Positions 1 to 11,937 of a stretch of DNA of 64,000 nucleotides are shown in pieces. Below the pieces are notes generated by a model, which made no database searches, was not told the DNA's origin, and saw only the letters and a list, made by a program, of their open reading frames with translations. A program made the position numbers and the translations under genes. Positions within the stretch are counted from its first letter, which is position 1. Every line of letters begins with the position of its first letter. The stretch comes from Ectocarpus siliculosus. Taxonomy: Eukaryota; Sar; Phaeophyceae; Ectocarpales; Ectocarpaceae. The stretch is from NCBI GenBank assembly GCA_000310025.1, contig FN649730.1, forward strand, positions 840,860-904,859. Direction: 5' to 3'.

Positions 1-1118
1 TAGAGCAAGGGCTGTCTGTCCCCCACTAGCACTTCTACTTCCTCCCTTTTGCTGAGTCGGTCTGGACTTGGCCATGTGACAACCATTTACAGCAGTCATC
101 CAGTACCAAAATATAGGAGTAGTTTTAGCCTTTCGTCTGTGTTACCTTTCCCTGGGATGGCGTATGCACATAAATACTGCAACAAGAGGAGGTTGTGCCT
201 AAAAGTCGGAACGGTTTTCTCGGTCGCTGCCTGAAAAAAACCACCAACAAGCTTTGGAAACAAAAAAAGAGAAAAAAAGTAGACACATCTTTAAACCGTG
301 CTCACGTGCATCACCCTGCCCTACCCGGTGGAGATTGCAGCACCTCACCGGACAAACCGCGAGGGCAGGTTCAGTATTCTTTAAAGAGCTTTCAATTTTC
401 ATGCCCGAGCACCTCCAGCCGTTATCCACCAAGCTGAGACACTTTTTATCTATTTAATCGAGGTCAATTGTCGTGGGAACGTCTCTAACGACAACAAGCA
501 AACTCTCCGGACAAGTATTCAGATTCTTCACGGGGCGTTTCACCGTTTCACCGAAATTATCACTAAAAGGCACCTGAAGAGACTGGGTAGGGTCGGCATG
601 CCGTGCCCAGTGACGCAAGAGTACCGAATCCCCAAAGGGCAGCACATGACGAAATGTCTTGGAGACTGGATAGGGGTGTTTACATACAATCTCTCTCAGC
701 TGTCTATGGTCACGAACCTCCGTCGCAGTTTGAACAACGATTCCGAAATGGGTGTCATTATTCGGCCCTTTGGAAACATATCCGATTCAATTTCTGGCAA
801 ATGGTTCTTCCTTGCCCACCCCCTCTCCCAACGCACGCATGCGGGCGATCAATGAATGTGATGCTGGGTTCGTCAAATATCGAGCTCGTGTACGAAGGTC
901 AAGCAGAGCCAACGTTGCCGCTATTTAGATAGACCTCTCACGATTTGCCGCCCGGGCCAATGGCTGTGGCATAAACGCGAGACGCCGAGTGTCGGAGATT
1001 TTTTTTCACAGAACAGACAACCTTTCCGACGCGTCGAATTCCGGCGTGTGATACTTCCGGCTCGGATCCTTTCTGTTGTGTGTGAGGAGGCAGCAGGCAG
1101 CGTGGAGAGCTTGCTCAC
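1..1118. other. left-edge stretch, probable intron of the bactofilin gene
   Basis: No exon could be recognised on either strand here. The bactofilin exon on the minus strand ends at 1119 with a donor reading G|GTGAGC, so this stretch is probably its downstream intron, and the rest of the gene would lie beyond position 1. I looked on the minus strand for the repeated Gly/Val-rich beta-helix segments that should follow and saw none. Open frames on both strands are short and contain nothing familiar. Confidence 0.4.
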
Positions 1119-1766
1119 CTTCGAAGTGGCCGTCAATGCGCAAGAGGTTCTGGAATTCCACGCGGCCCTGCACCACGAGGGTCTCTCCGATCACATTGTC
1201 CGGTGTCTGCGTGGTGATGGTTGTCGTGTCGCTGCTCTTGTTTCCCGGCGTAGATGCCGTGGATTGCGGGGCGCTGGTGGCCGGAATGGGAACAGCCACA
1301 GGTGTAGGCTCCTGTCATACAACAATGGCACAGAAAAACAGAGCGGGGTGAATGTTGAGCTTTGGGCGGGTGTTCTCAAACGCGGACATCCACAACCAGG
1401 AGCAAAATCCCGGCTTCGTCCCAAGCCAAGCTATGTGCACGGCTCCCCTTATGCCCGTCGGCTCGTGGCTGCTTGCCAAGCAATCCGCCAAAAATGATGC
1501 ACACATCGTTTCTCACTGCTGTTTGGGGACCCAATACGCATGCATGTTGTATGGATGATGTGTGATTCGAATCTCCCGGTCTCTCTTTCGTGTTCTTACC
1601 GGCGACGCTTGGAAAGCGTCCGAAACCCTCTTGGACGAAGCCGGCTGCGGCGGCCGCCCCACGTCCTGCTGGCCTGCCTGCTGGAAGTCTCCGCGCTCGC
1701 TTTCCCTCCTGCTGCGAACGACAGAGCAAGGAGCGCGCTTGGACCCATCGATTTCGAAAGGAGTGC
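1119..1766 (-). CDS. bactofilin (polymer-forming cytoskeletal protein), partial
   Basis: Bactofilins are small right-handed beta-helix proteins that polymerise without nucleotide, mostly in bacteria. The clear exon is 1311-1119. It starts after a CAG acceptor and ends at a phase-1 GTGAGC donor. A Pro/Ser/Thr-rich tail leads into VIGETLVVQGRVEFQNLLR and then IDGHFEG, the usual opening of the bactofilin core (ig.s..i.G.i.f.g.l.idG...G). A possible upstream exon, 1766-1600, ends at a phase-0 CCG|GTAAGA donor in a matching frame; it is Ser/Arg-rich and would be the disordered N-terminal region. The start codon was not found, and the other beta-helix turns are not in the window, so the gene is cut by the left edge. 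The family call rests on one exon of about 64 codons. The upstream exon is much less certain. Confidence 0.62.
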
Positions 1767-2544
1767 CTGCAGCATGTGCTCTCTCTCGCGCACGACAGAC
1801 AGGTCCCAGATCCGCGATATACTCCGGAATTGTGAGGACCAAGCGTGTTCATGCTGAGCGAAGCCATCCTTCGACTACCGACACGCTGACACCAACCTAC
1901 AACCCTTCTCTAGCGGTGCTGGTAACCAGCCAGCTCAGACGGCAGGCCGCTCTCCGCTGTTCTCCCTCTGTCTTCCCTGTCTCCAGTAACGACTCGTCTC
2001 TCTCAAAATCAGTTCAGTATTTCTTTGGGCCGAAAAGCGAGAGATACGCTTGCCCGCCACCTACCTGCGGAATTTCATCATCGGGCAAGTCGTCGAGCCA
2101 CTCGTTACTCCTTGCGGATCCAGTGGAGGGGGATGGTGACGAAAGCCGAGCAGGAGAGAGAGAGCGAGAGCGAGCCAGAAGAGGTGTGTGAGCTATTTGA
2201 ATGGTTGAAGGCTCCGAAGCAAAGGCAGACCAACTCGCTCCGTCTATCTCTCTCAACGACCATATATTCGCAGCCAGTGCGGCTCAAAGAGCCAGATATG
2301 GGGGGCTCCGTGAAATCTTTGCGGTACGAACAGAAAGGTTCGTCCCAGTTCCCCACCGCACATGCCACATGCCATTCACGCACATCTCCGCGCAGTGCAT
2401 GGGTGTGTGCTCGCTCTCGCTCTCTCTCCTTCCACAACCATCACGCACACACCAGTACGCGCGCTCTGTTGCCCCCCTCTCTACCCCTAAAAAGCTTGCC
2501 TCTTCCGGTGTCTCTGCTGGACGCGGGTGAGGTTGGCTGACTAG
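1767..2544. promoter_or_regulatory. divergent intergenic region between bactofilin and PPR genes
   Basis: The bactofilin gene runs left on the minus strand and the PPR gene starts rightward at 2545, so this interval should hold both 5' ends. It contains GA-rich tracts at about 2150-2180 and CT-rich tracts at about 2405-2430. An in-frame TAG directly precedes the PPR ATG. No TATA box or other promoter element stands out. An unassigned 5' exon of the bactofilin gene may also lie here. Confidence 0.35.
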
Positions 2545-5500
2545 ATGGTTCGAGCACAAATCGCTTCAACCCGGGTCGCTCCCCCCGCAGCGGCCCGCTG
2601 TACCTCTTGGACGGCACCGTCTAGATTAGCGCGGGATAGCAACAGAATATTACCACCACCATCGCCTCGCTTGAAGCGGAATGTCCGCTGCAGGAGTCTC
2701 CAACAGGAGATGTCTGTCGCGGCCATCCACGGGGAGAAAGACGTTAGGAAGGGAGAAGCCTGCTCCAACATGCCGCTGGTTGTGCAAATACGTCAACGTA
2801 ATCGACGGCGGAGCAAGCTCATCCAAACGCTCAAGGTGGGTTCACATGTGTTCTCACGTGTCAACCCTCAGATGTGGTACTGCTGCTGTAGAGACGTAGC
2901 GACGCTCAAAGTAGTAATGAAGTCCCAAAGGGTATCTTTTTGTACTGCGGTGGCAACAGCGTAGGAGGTTTGCCTCTACATTCGTACAGGCAGTACGAAA
3001 GAACATCCACCGTGAGGTGTGTTTTGTACTTCATGTACCGCGTGTCCAAAACCAATTGTTTAGAGGTGTCGAACACGTTACGTATGTATGCCAGTACGTT
3101 AGCGTACTGATCCAGCATAGTTTCCAAATTGCACCAGGTTTACTTATTAGCACATATTGCTGATTGCTGATGCCCAATGAGCAAGCACCCCAAATCGGAA
3201 AGCTGTGGAAATCTGCACAGCAGGAGGGACAGGACTGCTATTTAGTGTTCTCCAGTGGTGGGGGCGCACCAGTGTACAGCTTCAAAGGCAGTGTGTAGAA
3301 GTCGAGTTGCTCAACGTTGTGGCTTCTGGTTGGAGGCTTACAAGCAAGCTCTCTTTGCGTTCGCTTGCTCTCTTACGGGCAGGTCGAGTCAAGACGAAAG
3401 AAAAGGTACAGAAAAGAAACCAAACAGCTGCTTTGTTGGTGTTGCACTTTTTTCGTGGTATACGCTACGGCAACTACTGCCGCAGCTCGACGAGTGAGAA
3501 CGCGTTTGGTGAACGGTCCTGGAGCTCAAGTGCTCCAACCCAACTCTATGTGTGTCCTCCGACATTCAGGGGCACACCGGTTTAAAATTCTTCTCGAATA
3601 GCCACCTCGAGATGGATTCTTACGGTGTGTGGGCAGAGGATGCACGGTCGGCCCCGTGAGAGCATTGCTAGCCCCCGTACTACCGTACTGCTCGCGAAAT
3701 CACTGCCGTCTTTTGTGTCAATCTGATGCAGGGCATGATACCCAGCAGTTGCTGGCGGATCTTGCCACTGTTGCCCGATAGTGCTCATTTCTAATGTTGC
3801 TGCTTGTGCGATGCTTCCACGACTTGTGGTTTTCTGTTGGGTTGGGGGCGTTCCTCGTCGACCAGTCGCAAGGAAGGAAAGGACAATGGAAGGAGGCTCT
3901 CACCGCCGCCAACCTTGCGAGAGAGGACGGCGTGGTCTTCGACGTCTACACGTACTCCGTGCTGATGAGGTCAGTATTGTTGCCGAGATTTTTTTCCTGC
4001 GTGCGCGGAAGATGCATACAGGTAGCCTGACCTGCCTACAGCAGTACATGTACGGCTTGCACGGTCGTTCGACTGGATTATATTTGTCTTGTCCTTGTGA
4101 AGGTCTTGTGGAGGGTTGCGTGTTTTGTGCGGCGCCTCCGGCGTTCAAGCTTAGGGCTACATACAAAAGGCTCGTCGTAAGCTACCAGTGAATAGTACGG
4201 TGCGGAAAGAAGCGTGTACCGTGTGTCTCTTGAGGTGCTACTGCCAAAAGACCCACAAAAGACCCACAAAAGGTAGGGTTGCGTTACTTTGAGATCATGG
4301 CCGTCACTGACTTAACGTGTCAGTCCCGAGGGAGGTATCAAGCGTACTAACTGAGACACGAGACCTAACCAGCGTCGAGAAGATTGCGTAGCGTTTGGAC
4401 TGGGGTCAAAAACGCGATGGCAACGTTGAAATTGGTCATGATTGTGTAGCCCCATGTAGACCGAGAGCACGAAACAGCCGTTCTGGCATCTTGTAACGCT
4501 TCGTTTCTACCCCCAATGGTGCACAGTGCTGTGGCGCGGAGCGGCCGGTGGGAGGAAGTCCTTGTTTTGTTGGATGTGATGCGATCGGAAGGCGTAGCAC
4601 CGGATCATTTCGCATTCGGCGCGGCTGTTAATGCCTGCGCGAAGGGCGGGCAGTGGGAGCGAGCGGTGGCGCTTCTGGATCAGGTAAGTTTGGGGCAGTG
4701 TCCGGGGCGTTGTACCCACGGCCACGCAGTTCAGTTGCGATAGCGAGGCTTGCCGATATGGACGACGAAAGCCAGCTGAATTGCCCTGCAGTTGTGTCCT
4801 GTTTGGTTTCCTCGCTGCACACGGATGTCGGTCGGACATTCGGCTGGTTCATGCTCAAAACCTCCACGTACCACACAGGGTATAGCAAAACTCCATTTTC
4901 AGCTTGATGAGTTTTTGAAGAACGGACACTCACGCAGACCTAGGTCGGCCCCTCTTCCCCTCTTCGCCCTCTCTCTCGTTAGATGCGTTCAGAGGGCCTG
5001 TCGCCGAACGTGGTCTGTTTCAACACCGCCGCGGATGCCTGCGCGCGGGCAGGCCAATGGGAGCGAGCGCTCCGCCTCCTCGGGGAAATGGCGGCGGTAG
5101 GGTTAAGCCCCAACGTTACCACGTTCAGTTCGGCGGTGGCTGCATGCGGGAACGCTGGGCAGTGGGAACGGGCTCTGGGCCTACTGGACCAGGTAAGGAT
5201 ACTTTCGCGTTAACCGGGGGGTCCTTCCTTTTGGCATTCGTATGTTGACGGCTTGCGTCCCCACGGCGCCGCGGATTCGTATTGTTGCGGAGGTGAAAGT
5301 ACGAGGGGCAACCGACTAGGCTGTGCTCAGGGTTTTTCAACGTTTCCATGGCCGAGCCCTTCAGGCATTCGTATATTGACAACCTTTGCGCCCCCAAAGC
5401 GCCGGATTCGTACTGTTGCTGAGGCGAAAGTGCGAGAGCCATGCCACTTGGTTGTTCTCAGGGATATTTTTTCATTGTTTTATGTTTGATGCATACGGCC

Positions 5501-8302
5501 GGGTGTTTGACTAGTTCAGGCCCTCGATTGCTTCGCTCACGTCAGTGTCTCGAGGCTCATGGAACAAGCTCCCCCCCCCTTATCCCAACCATCGGAACCG
5601 ACCAACCCTCCTAGATGGCGGAGGAGGGGGTCCCGCCGAATGAGTTCACCTTCAGCGCGGCCGTCTCTGCGTGTGGGAAAGCGGGGCAGTGGCGGCCAGC
5701 GCTCACCATCTTGAGACGAATGAGGGCAGCAAATTGCCCTCCGAACGTCCAGACCTACACGGCGGCTATCGATGCGTGCGGAAAGGCGGGAGAGTGGCGG
5801 TTGGCCCAGGGGTTGCTGGCTGAGATGCGGGAGAAGGGCGTGGCGCCGAACGTGATAACGTTCAACTCGGCGATATCGGCGCTCGGTAACGGTGGGCAGT
5901 GGCAGGAGGCGTTGAATCTCTTGAGAGACATGCCATCGATGGGCGTGCAGCCAAACATGTGGAGCTACACCGCGGCGGTGACGGCCTGCGGAGACAACAA
6001 CCGGTGGGCGAGAGCCCTGGCGGTACACGAGCAGGTGGGGGAGATGAGAGAGATGGCTGTCTCACGGCCGCCTGTGTCTTGCTCTACACCCGACACGGGC
6101 AAGTCAGTAGGCCCTTTTAGCGTTCTCTATTAGGGTGATTTGCTACAAAATTCCAGGAGTACACTCCCACGTTCAGGACCCACCCTGCCAGTTGTAGATA
6201 AGGCACTCGAGAGTTCCCTTTTTCGGGGCAGTATGGTGTTTGTCCGTGATCCATGGTCCCAGGTGTGCAGCGCGGCTAAGATCATGATGCTCGTGGTAAA
6301 TACGCACCCGAGTTGCGCACTCGATCTTGTCGGCATATCGGCTCTGAACGTCGTTTCCTGGGTACCGAATTAGTGCCCCAGTCTCACCTAAAGTGCAGGC
6401 GCGTGTCGAAAACGAATTTGTTTTATTTAGTGTGTGGGCACCATGTGTGAACGTGGGGTACTGCCTTGCGAAAAAGACGAGCCACCCCTCTGCACTATGG
6501 AAATTCAACCAGAGCAATATGGGGTTTTCTACAACTGGTATGCGTAGCACAATGATCTCGTTGCTGTGTGACACGCTTTGCTTTCGTCGTGGCCCCAACA
6601 GGCAAGCTGTCCGAACCAGTGGTAGCAATTTCGATTTTCTGATAATTCCGGTAACGAGACCCACCCTCACTGCTGTCGAGCGGTTGTGCCGCCGAAAAGA
6701 ATCGGACCCGCTACACTGCTGTATGTGTTGAGAGGACCTGACCCTTCCGCTGACTTTTATTTTATGATCCTCTGAAACTCGCCAGATGCGTTCACGGGGC
6801 ATAAGGGGTGACGAAGTGAGTTTCACGGCTGCGATAGACGCCTGCGCTCAGGGAGGGGCGTGGGAAATGGCGCTGGCTCTCCTAGACGAGATGAGGGACG
6901 AAGGAATTCCGCCAACCGTCAGAAGCTTTAGCACGGCGATATCGGCGTGCGGCAAGGGACAGCAGTGGGGACGCGCGGTGGCTCTGTTGCGAGAGATGGA
7001 GGAGGTTGGAGTTTCCCCCAACGAGGTACGATTGATTGGCTTGATCGAGTCTTGACTCCCTAAGGTCGTGCTGCAAGGGCAACGTTGTGTGGGCGTGTTT
7101 GTATGTCTCGCCAAGAACGATTTCTCGCCATAAACGGTTATGCCTTTCGATCGACCAATATCGAATTGAATCCTGAAACACCCCCTCTCTTGTGACTGCA
7201 GAATCAACAACACGACACAAGGACCGGTAACGTATGAATATGTTGTTTTTCTTTTCGCCCTGCCTGTTGTCGAAAAATGGGGATTTACGATCGGGGAGTT
7301 TGTTTGTTGCGCTCTTTTTGAAATCGTACGGCTTGAAAAATTGCAGCGAGAACCAAGCAAGAGAGGTCGTTCGGTTTCTTGGGCTGAGGGCCGACGCATA
7401 TTTCGGAATCAAATTCCCAGAAAAAAGTCTGTTCGAACATGCAGAAGTGGTTCACCCACGGGCGATAGTTTTATCGTTTTTTTGTTTGCTTACAGGGGCG
7501 CTTTTGATGCATCTCCTTGGTAGATGTTCTCATTTGTCATCGAATACCTGGTCACTTGCAGTGATGACCCCCACACACAGACACGGAAAGTTGACTTAGT
7601 ATTACAAGGGTGTACCGACTTCTGCTGTTCAGTTGGTTGGTAGCAGCGAAGAGGCGGCAGCATCTACACTACCATGAACATGGTTTTCTTTTCGGAAAGG
7701 GACCATATTCGGGAGCAGCCTTTCATATCGTTCTTGTGCGTTTTGGTCCACGATGCTTCGCCGCGATACGCCACTTCTTGTAGGTGAGCTTCAACGCTGC
7801 GATTGACGCCTGCGGTAGGGCCGGCCAGTGGAGAGCCGCGCTCTCGCTATTGGACAAGATGTCCTCGGCGGGAGTGCCTCGCGGGACGATCACCTACAAC
7901 GCCGTAATCGCTGCCTGCGGCAAAGGGAAGGAGTGGGCGCGGGCCGTGTCAGTGCTGCGCGAGATGCTCGCAGGACAAGCCAAGACTGATGGAGACATGG
8001 CACCAGTGCCGATGGCAGACGTTGTCAGTTACAGCGCCGCTATAGACGCTTGCGTGAGGGCTGGAGAGTGGGAGGAGGCCATCTCATTGGTGGAGCTGCT
8101 ACGGCGAGACCGGCGGCTGAATGTTGGCACTGAAGGCGTTAGGTATTATCATCCGGGGGCGCGCGGGCCAAAGCATTTGACGCTGACGCTGGAGCACTTG
8201 GAGTGGTTCGCCACGGCGTTTGATCGTTGTGACGATTCGATTTTGAGACGAAGGGCGCTCGGACTTGTGGACGCCATACGCGTTGAGTCCGAGCACAAAT
8301 AA
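2545..8302 (+). CDS. P-class pentatricopeptide repeat (PPR) protein
   Basis: PPR proteins bind organelle RNA one base per repeat and act in its processing, stability or translation. Exons: 2545-2835, 3866-3969, 4527-4683, 4983-5192, 5615-6034, 6786-7025, 7784-8302. They total 1941 nt, or 646 aa, and every junction keeps frame. The ATG at 2545 is the first after an in-frame TAG. Exon 1 codes for about 97 Arg/Ser-rich residues with few acids at the start, consistent with an organelle presequence. From about residue 90 there are some 13-14 repeats of 35 aa, with consensus F/Y-[NST]-[AST]-A-[IV]-x-A-C-[AG]-x-[AG]-G-x-W-x-x-A followed by LL.eM...G..PN. The Trp after the Gly is usual in algal PPRs. 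The last repeat runs into a tail of about 60 aa without SMR or DYW domains. Exons 4, 5 and 6 each start exactly at the Met of a repeat. Exon 1 is the least certain part, though its phase-0 junction fits. Confidence 0.9.
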
Positions 8303-9560
8303 AATGTAGACGGTTGTTTTGGGGATCTTTTTTTAAGATTGTGAGTTTGCACCCTGCGTGAGAAGCTAGCATTAGAGGAATACAAAGCCTACCAGGCCCT
8401 TCCAAGTTGGTGTTGACAGTTTCTCGACCTTCAAGGTTGTGTGCTTCCGGAGTCTGCGTGTCCACAAAGGAAGTGGGTGGAACAAGGATGAGAAAGCTAA
8501 GGATTCTGCAAAGAGGCGGCCATGATGCGGTGCAGCCCAAACAATAGATGGCGTGTATTCGGTTGTGGGCTACCAACGACGCAATGTTCAGATCGACAAG
8601 TAAATGATGTCATGTGTCACCGGTAAATGCAAAATCAATGGCGCGATATTGGTTCCGCGTAAGTGGTACAGTAGCTGTCCACCGGCGCTACGGAAACTGC
8701 TGCTGTGATGCAGTTTACCAGCACGTGGATGGTTGCCTGGGAAGCGGGAACAAAAGAAAACCACTGACAGAGCACAAAAAAGTCTTGCGCCGCTTTGAGG
8801 TGCGAAATCTCCGGGGTCAAATCAGGACCTCCCCCGCCTATCCACATCGATTTTGCTGGTTGGTTTCGCTGAATGCCGTTCCTTCCCTCAACTCAACTAC
8901 GTTATCTAACTAACCTAAGGAACTATCTAGCCTAGGAACTAAAGAAAGGGGACGCCTGAAGATATGAGTTACTTTCACTGCCGCTTCGTCCATGAAAACG
9001 AACCCGAACCGAAGATACGACACAAAGACGAAAAGTACACTCAAGTCCAACACGAAACGGTACACTACACTGCCGTTACACACAACAGTCAAGCACCGAA
9101 GCTCGCGGTTCGACAATCCTATCCTACTGTAAGTACGTACATTCACTTTTGTTACTTTGTTACAAACGCTCACCCCCTACTTGGTACAAAATTGTGACGC
9201 CACACATCAACTCCATTGCGCGTACAAGACGTGCAAAGCACCGTTTAGCTCAAGGTTTGAGCTCTTGCTTGCGGCAAAAACAACTCTCGCACATCTGACA
9301 AGAAGTAACACGACACGGTGTAGTTATGATCTACTCGAGAACACCCACCTATCACGCCGCTACAGGCTCCGACCACACCTGGGGCACGAAACTACCCGCC
9401 GTACTGCATATTTTCACGATATTCGTTGCACAACCCGACTGCACCCCACGCACGCTCTTGAGCTTTTCTTCTCCGCCTCAGCTGCCCTCTACCGTTATGA
9501 ATCAAAGGGAACGGAAGACAGATACAGCAGGGCTTGAACGTAATACATAATAAATGGGAT
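8303..9560. other. intergenic, 3' end region of the PPR gene
   Basis: This follows the PPR stop codon (TAA at 8300-8302) and should contain its 3' UTR. Open frames overlap on both strands, are short, and match nothing I recognise. Further 3' exons of the unrecognised minus-strand gene to the right could lie here. Confidence 0.35.
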
Positions 9561-11693
9561 CTACGCTTTTCCCGCCAAAATGGCACTGGGGAACACAAAC
9601 AACACGTTAGAAGCACGGGCCACTTGGCCGCATTCATTGATCGCCACAATTCTAATTCGCCAAATAAGGCCCGCAACACTGCTGTGTCTGGCAAGGTCAC
9701 CATTGTAGTAGTAGATATCTGGAACATACTCCGTCTGCTCGTCGTCATCATCACAGAAGATGCCTCGGTCCTCAAGTCCTCCACGTGAAGCGGAAAAGGG
9801 AACTCGGACGACATACAAGCTGCACTTCACGCGCCCCCTTTGTTCCTCGCATCAAGGAGCGTGACGATGTAGTTCGTCAAGTCCTGCGCGGAACAACTGG
9901 AGGAACAGACAAGCGGGTGGGGAAACCAAGTGGCCATCGTCCACTGTCAAGCAAAAAATCCTCCCCAAAAACATTACTAGCCACTCCCGAAACCCATTTT
10001 CATACCAAGACAAGAGGGGGACTCGGAAGTGTCAACAGGCGTGACCCTGCGTGGTACCACTTATGTAGTCGTCGTTTTACACAGGATTTAACTCCTTTGC
10101 ATATTAACAGTCCTCTTTTACTCAGCATATAGTTTCTTTGCACCGAGGCGCTGCTAAAAAAAAAAGGCAGGTGGTACACACACTCACGTCGAAAGCGCTG
10201 CGCGTCCGGTTGCCTCTGACTCCGCCAATCCCCCTCTCAACGCGGCCTTGCCCGAGGTGGAAGCAGCACCCTTGGCTGCCTTCTTCCCGCCGTCCGGCCG
10301 CCAGACTGGGATGGATCCTCGGACGCATCCGTGCTGGATCGCGAGAACCGCTCTAAGATAGTTCTTGAGGGATGCCTGCGAATCAGCGACAAACGCGGTC
10401 ATCGGACATGCATCAACAACGGGGTCAAAACGTAAAAAAGAATAAAAAAAAGTGTATCTTCCGCAGAGAGTGTTTCGGATTGCTCTTCGATTCGAGGGTC
10501 GACAAATATCGAGAGTTTAATAGAGGTCACTTTCGATTCCGTGTGAGCGCTCCGCCACGGCCCGACCCTTCGCGCGAAGGAACCAAAACAACACAGCAAG
10601 CAAGCCACCCAACTACAGCCCACGCGCTCTACAGGCTTTAGCAGTGCATACCATGCCCAAACCGAGCACGCCTCTTCAAGGTGCCCCCCAAAACGACAGA
10701 CATCCCGCGCCGCCGAGAGTTCCCAAGCAACACACGACAGACCCAGCTGGCACACGAAGAAGGGCAAAACACGAATCTCTTTTCATCTGTGGAAGAGATG
10801 AATTTCTTGTGTGTTTTGTAAGAAAAATAAGAAATAAAACACACACACACACACACATACACCTGCTGAAGAGAAGAGTCTCCCAGAAGCGCGAGCAGCT
10901 CGTCGGCTCCAACGACCTCCTCGGCCGTTATCCCCGACGGATCCAGCAGAGCCTTCCTCCGCCGCCCTCGAGATTTTCTGAACGTCGGCCCGGGGTTGTA
11001 CCGCAGCGGCGACGCCTTCGGCGCAGCACCCTCCCCCGCTTGTCGGTGCTGCGGTCGCCCCGGTGATGATGGCTCTCCTGCTCTTCCAAACGGTACGGGT
11101 GCCATTCCGGGCGCTTCCGGCTGGGTGCCAGCCACCTTCGCGGTATCCACGCGACTCTCTTTTCGACCGGACCGTTCCGTCTTCTTCTCGCCCGGTCCGC
11201 CGCCAGAAGCGATCGATCTCAGGAAAGCTTCGGCGGAGGACCATGCCATCTCTAGCGCGTTCGACTTTGACCCCGATCTGGGTGGTGGGCTCTCGTCACG
11301 GGTTGGCCGGCCGTTTAGGGCAGAAGTTGGCGGTATCGTCGAGGTCTCTGATTGGCCAGCTGCTCCGGCACTGTCATCCGCTACGGACGACGACGGCGTG
11401 GTTCCCTTTGACGCACTGCCACCGACCTCTCCGACGGCACGCCGCGCGGCTTCAAGCAGACTATTACCCTTGCCGTCGCTTGCCTTGGCAGCGTCAAGAT
11501 CGGACGCCTCGGCCGACTTGTGGTGAGGCTTGACGAAGTCGGAGCTCGCGAGAGCGAGGGCAGGGTTGCGGTTAAGGATAGTGCAGCCCGAGGGCAGGTC
11601 GTCGCCTCTTGGAGTATCTTCTTCGTTCTTGGCGATTTCAGAAGCTGACATGAGGACGGGGCGGCTTCGACGAAGCTTGCCTGCTTCGATCAT
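9561..11693 (-). CDS. hypothetical multi-exon protein
   Basis: I do not recognise this protein. The model has three exons on the minus strand. Exon A is 11693-10863, beginning at a true ATG. Exon B is 10375-10188, and exon C starts at 9819 with an uncertain end, somewhere near 9560. A to B is phase 0 (CAG|GTGTAT donor, TTCGCAG acceptor). B to C is phase 2 (GTGAGT donor, GTGCAG acceptor). Exon A encodes about 277 residues rich in Ser, Ala, Gly and charged residues, probably disordered. It ends with a helical stretch around ADELLALLGDSSLQQ that continues into ASLKNYLRAVLAIQH in exon B. Exon C has an acidic patch (DDDDEQTEY) and then a more ordered segment. Upstream exons may lie across the N gap, so 11693 may not be the true start. 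The helicase stop at 12629 shows that this is a separate gene. Confidence 0.42.
10838..10863. repeat. (AC)n microsatellite
   Basis: An AC dinucleotide run lies directly beside the exon A donor of the minus-strand hypothetical gene. On that strand the intron therefore begins with a GT-rich tract. Confidence 0.85.
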
Positions 11694-11718
11694 ACCTTCT
11701 CGCCGACGGGGAGGGAGG

Positions 11719-11937
11719 GAGGGGGGGGGGGGGGGGGGGGGGGGTCCCCCTTTTTTGCCGCCCCAAAACTATAAAACCTTTAACACCCCCCCCCCCAAAG
11801 GGAGGGAAATTTTTCCCCCAGAACCAACACCCAGGGGNNNNNNNNNNNNNNNNNNNNNNNNNNNNNNNNNNNNNNNNNNNNNNNNNNNNNNNNNNNNNNN
11901 NNNNNNNNNNNNNNNNNNNNNNNNNNNNNNNNNNNNN
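11719..11937. other. assembly gap with suspect flanking sequence
   Basis: Positions 11838-11937 are exactly 100 N, a common placeholder for a gap of unknown size. The bases at 11719-11837 consist largely of homopolymer runs (a long G run, then C, T, A and G runs) unlike the surrounding DNA, and look like the low-quality end of a read. A long G run also begins on the other side at 11938. Confidence 0.85.

Noticed and set aside
2014-2256. Minus-strand frame ending SNEWLDDLPDDEIPQ with a GTAGGT donor, as first bactofilin exon
   Set aside because: The acidic stretch looks coding, but its phase-0 donor does not fit the phase-1 acceptor at 1767 and the frame has no ATG. Left unassigned.
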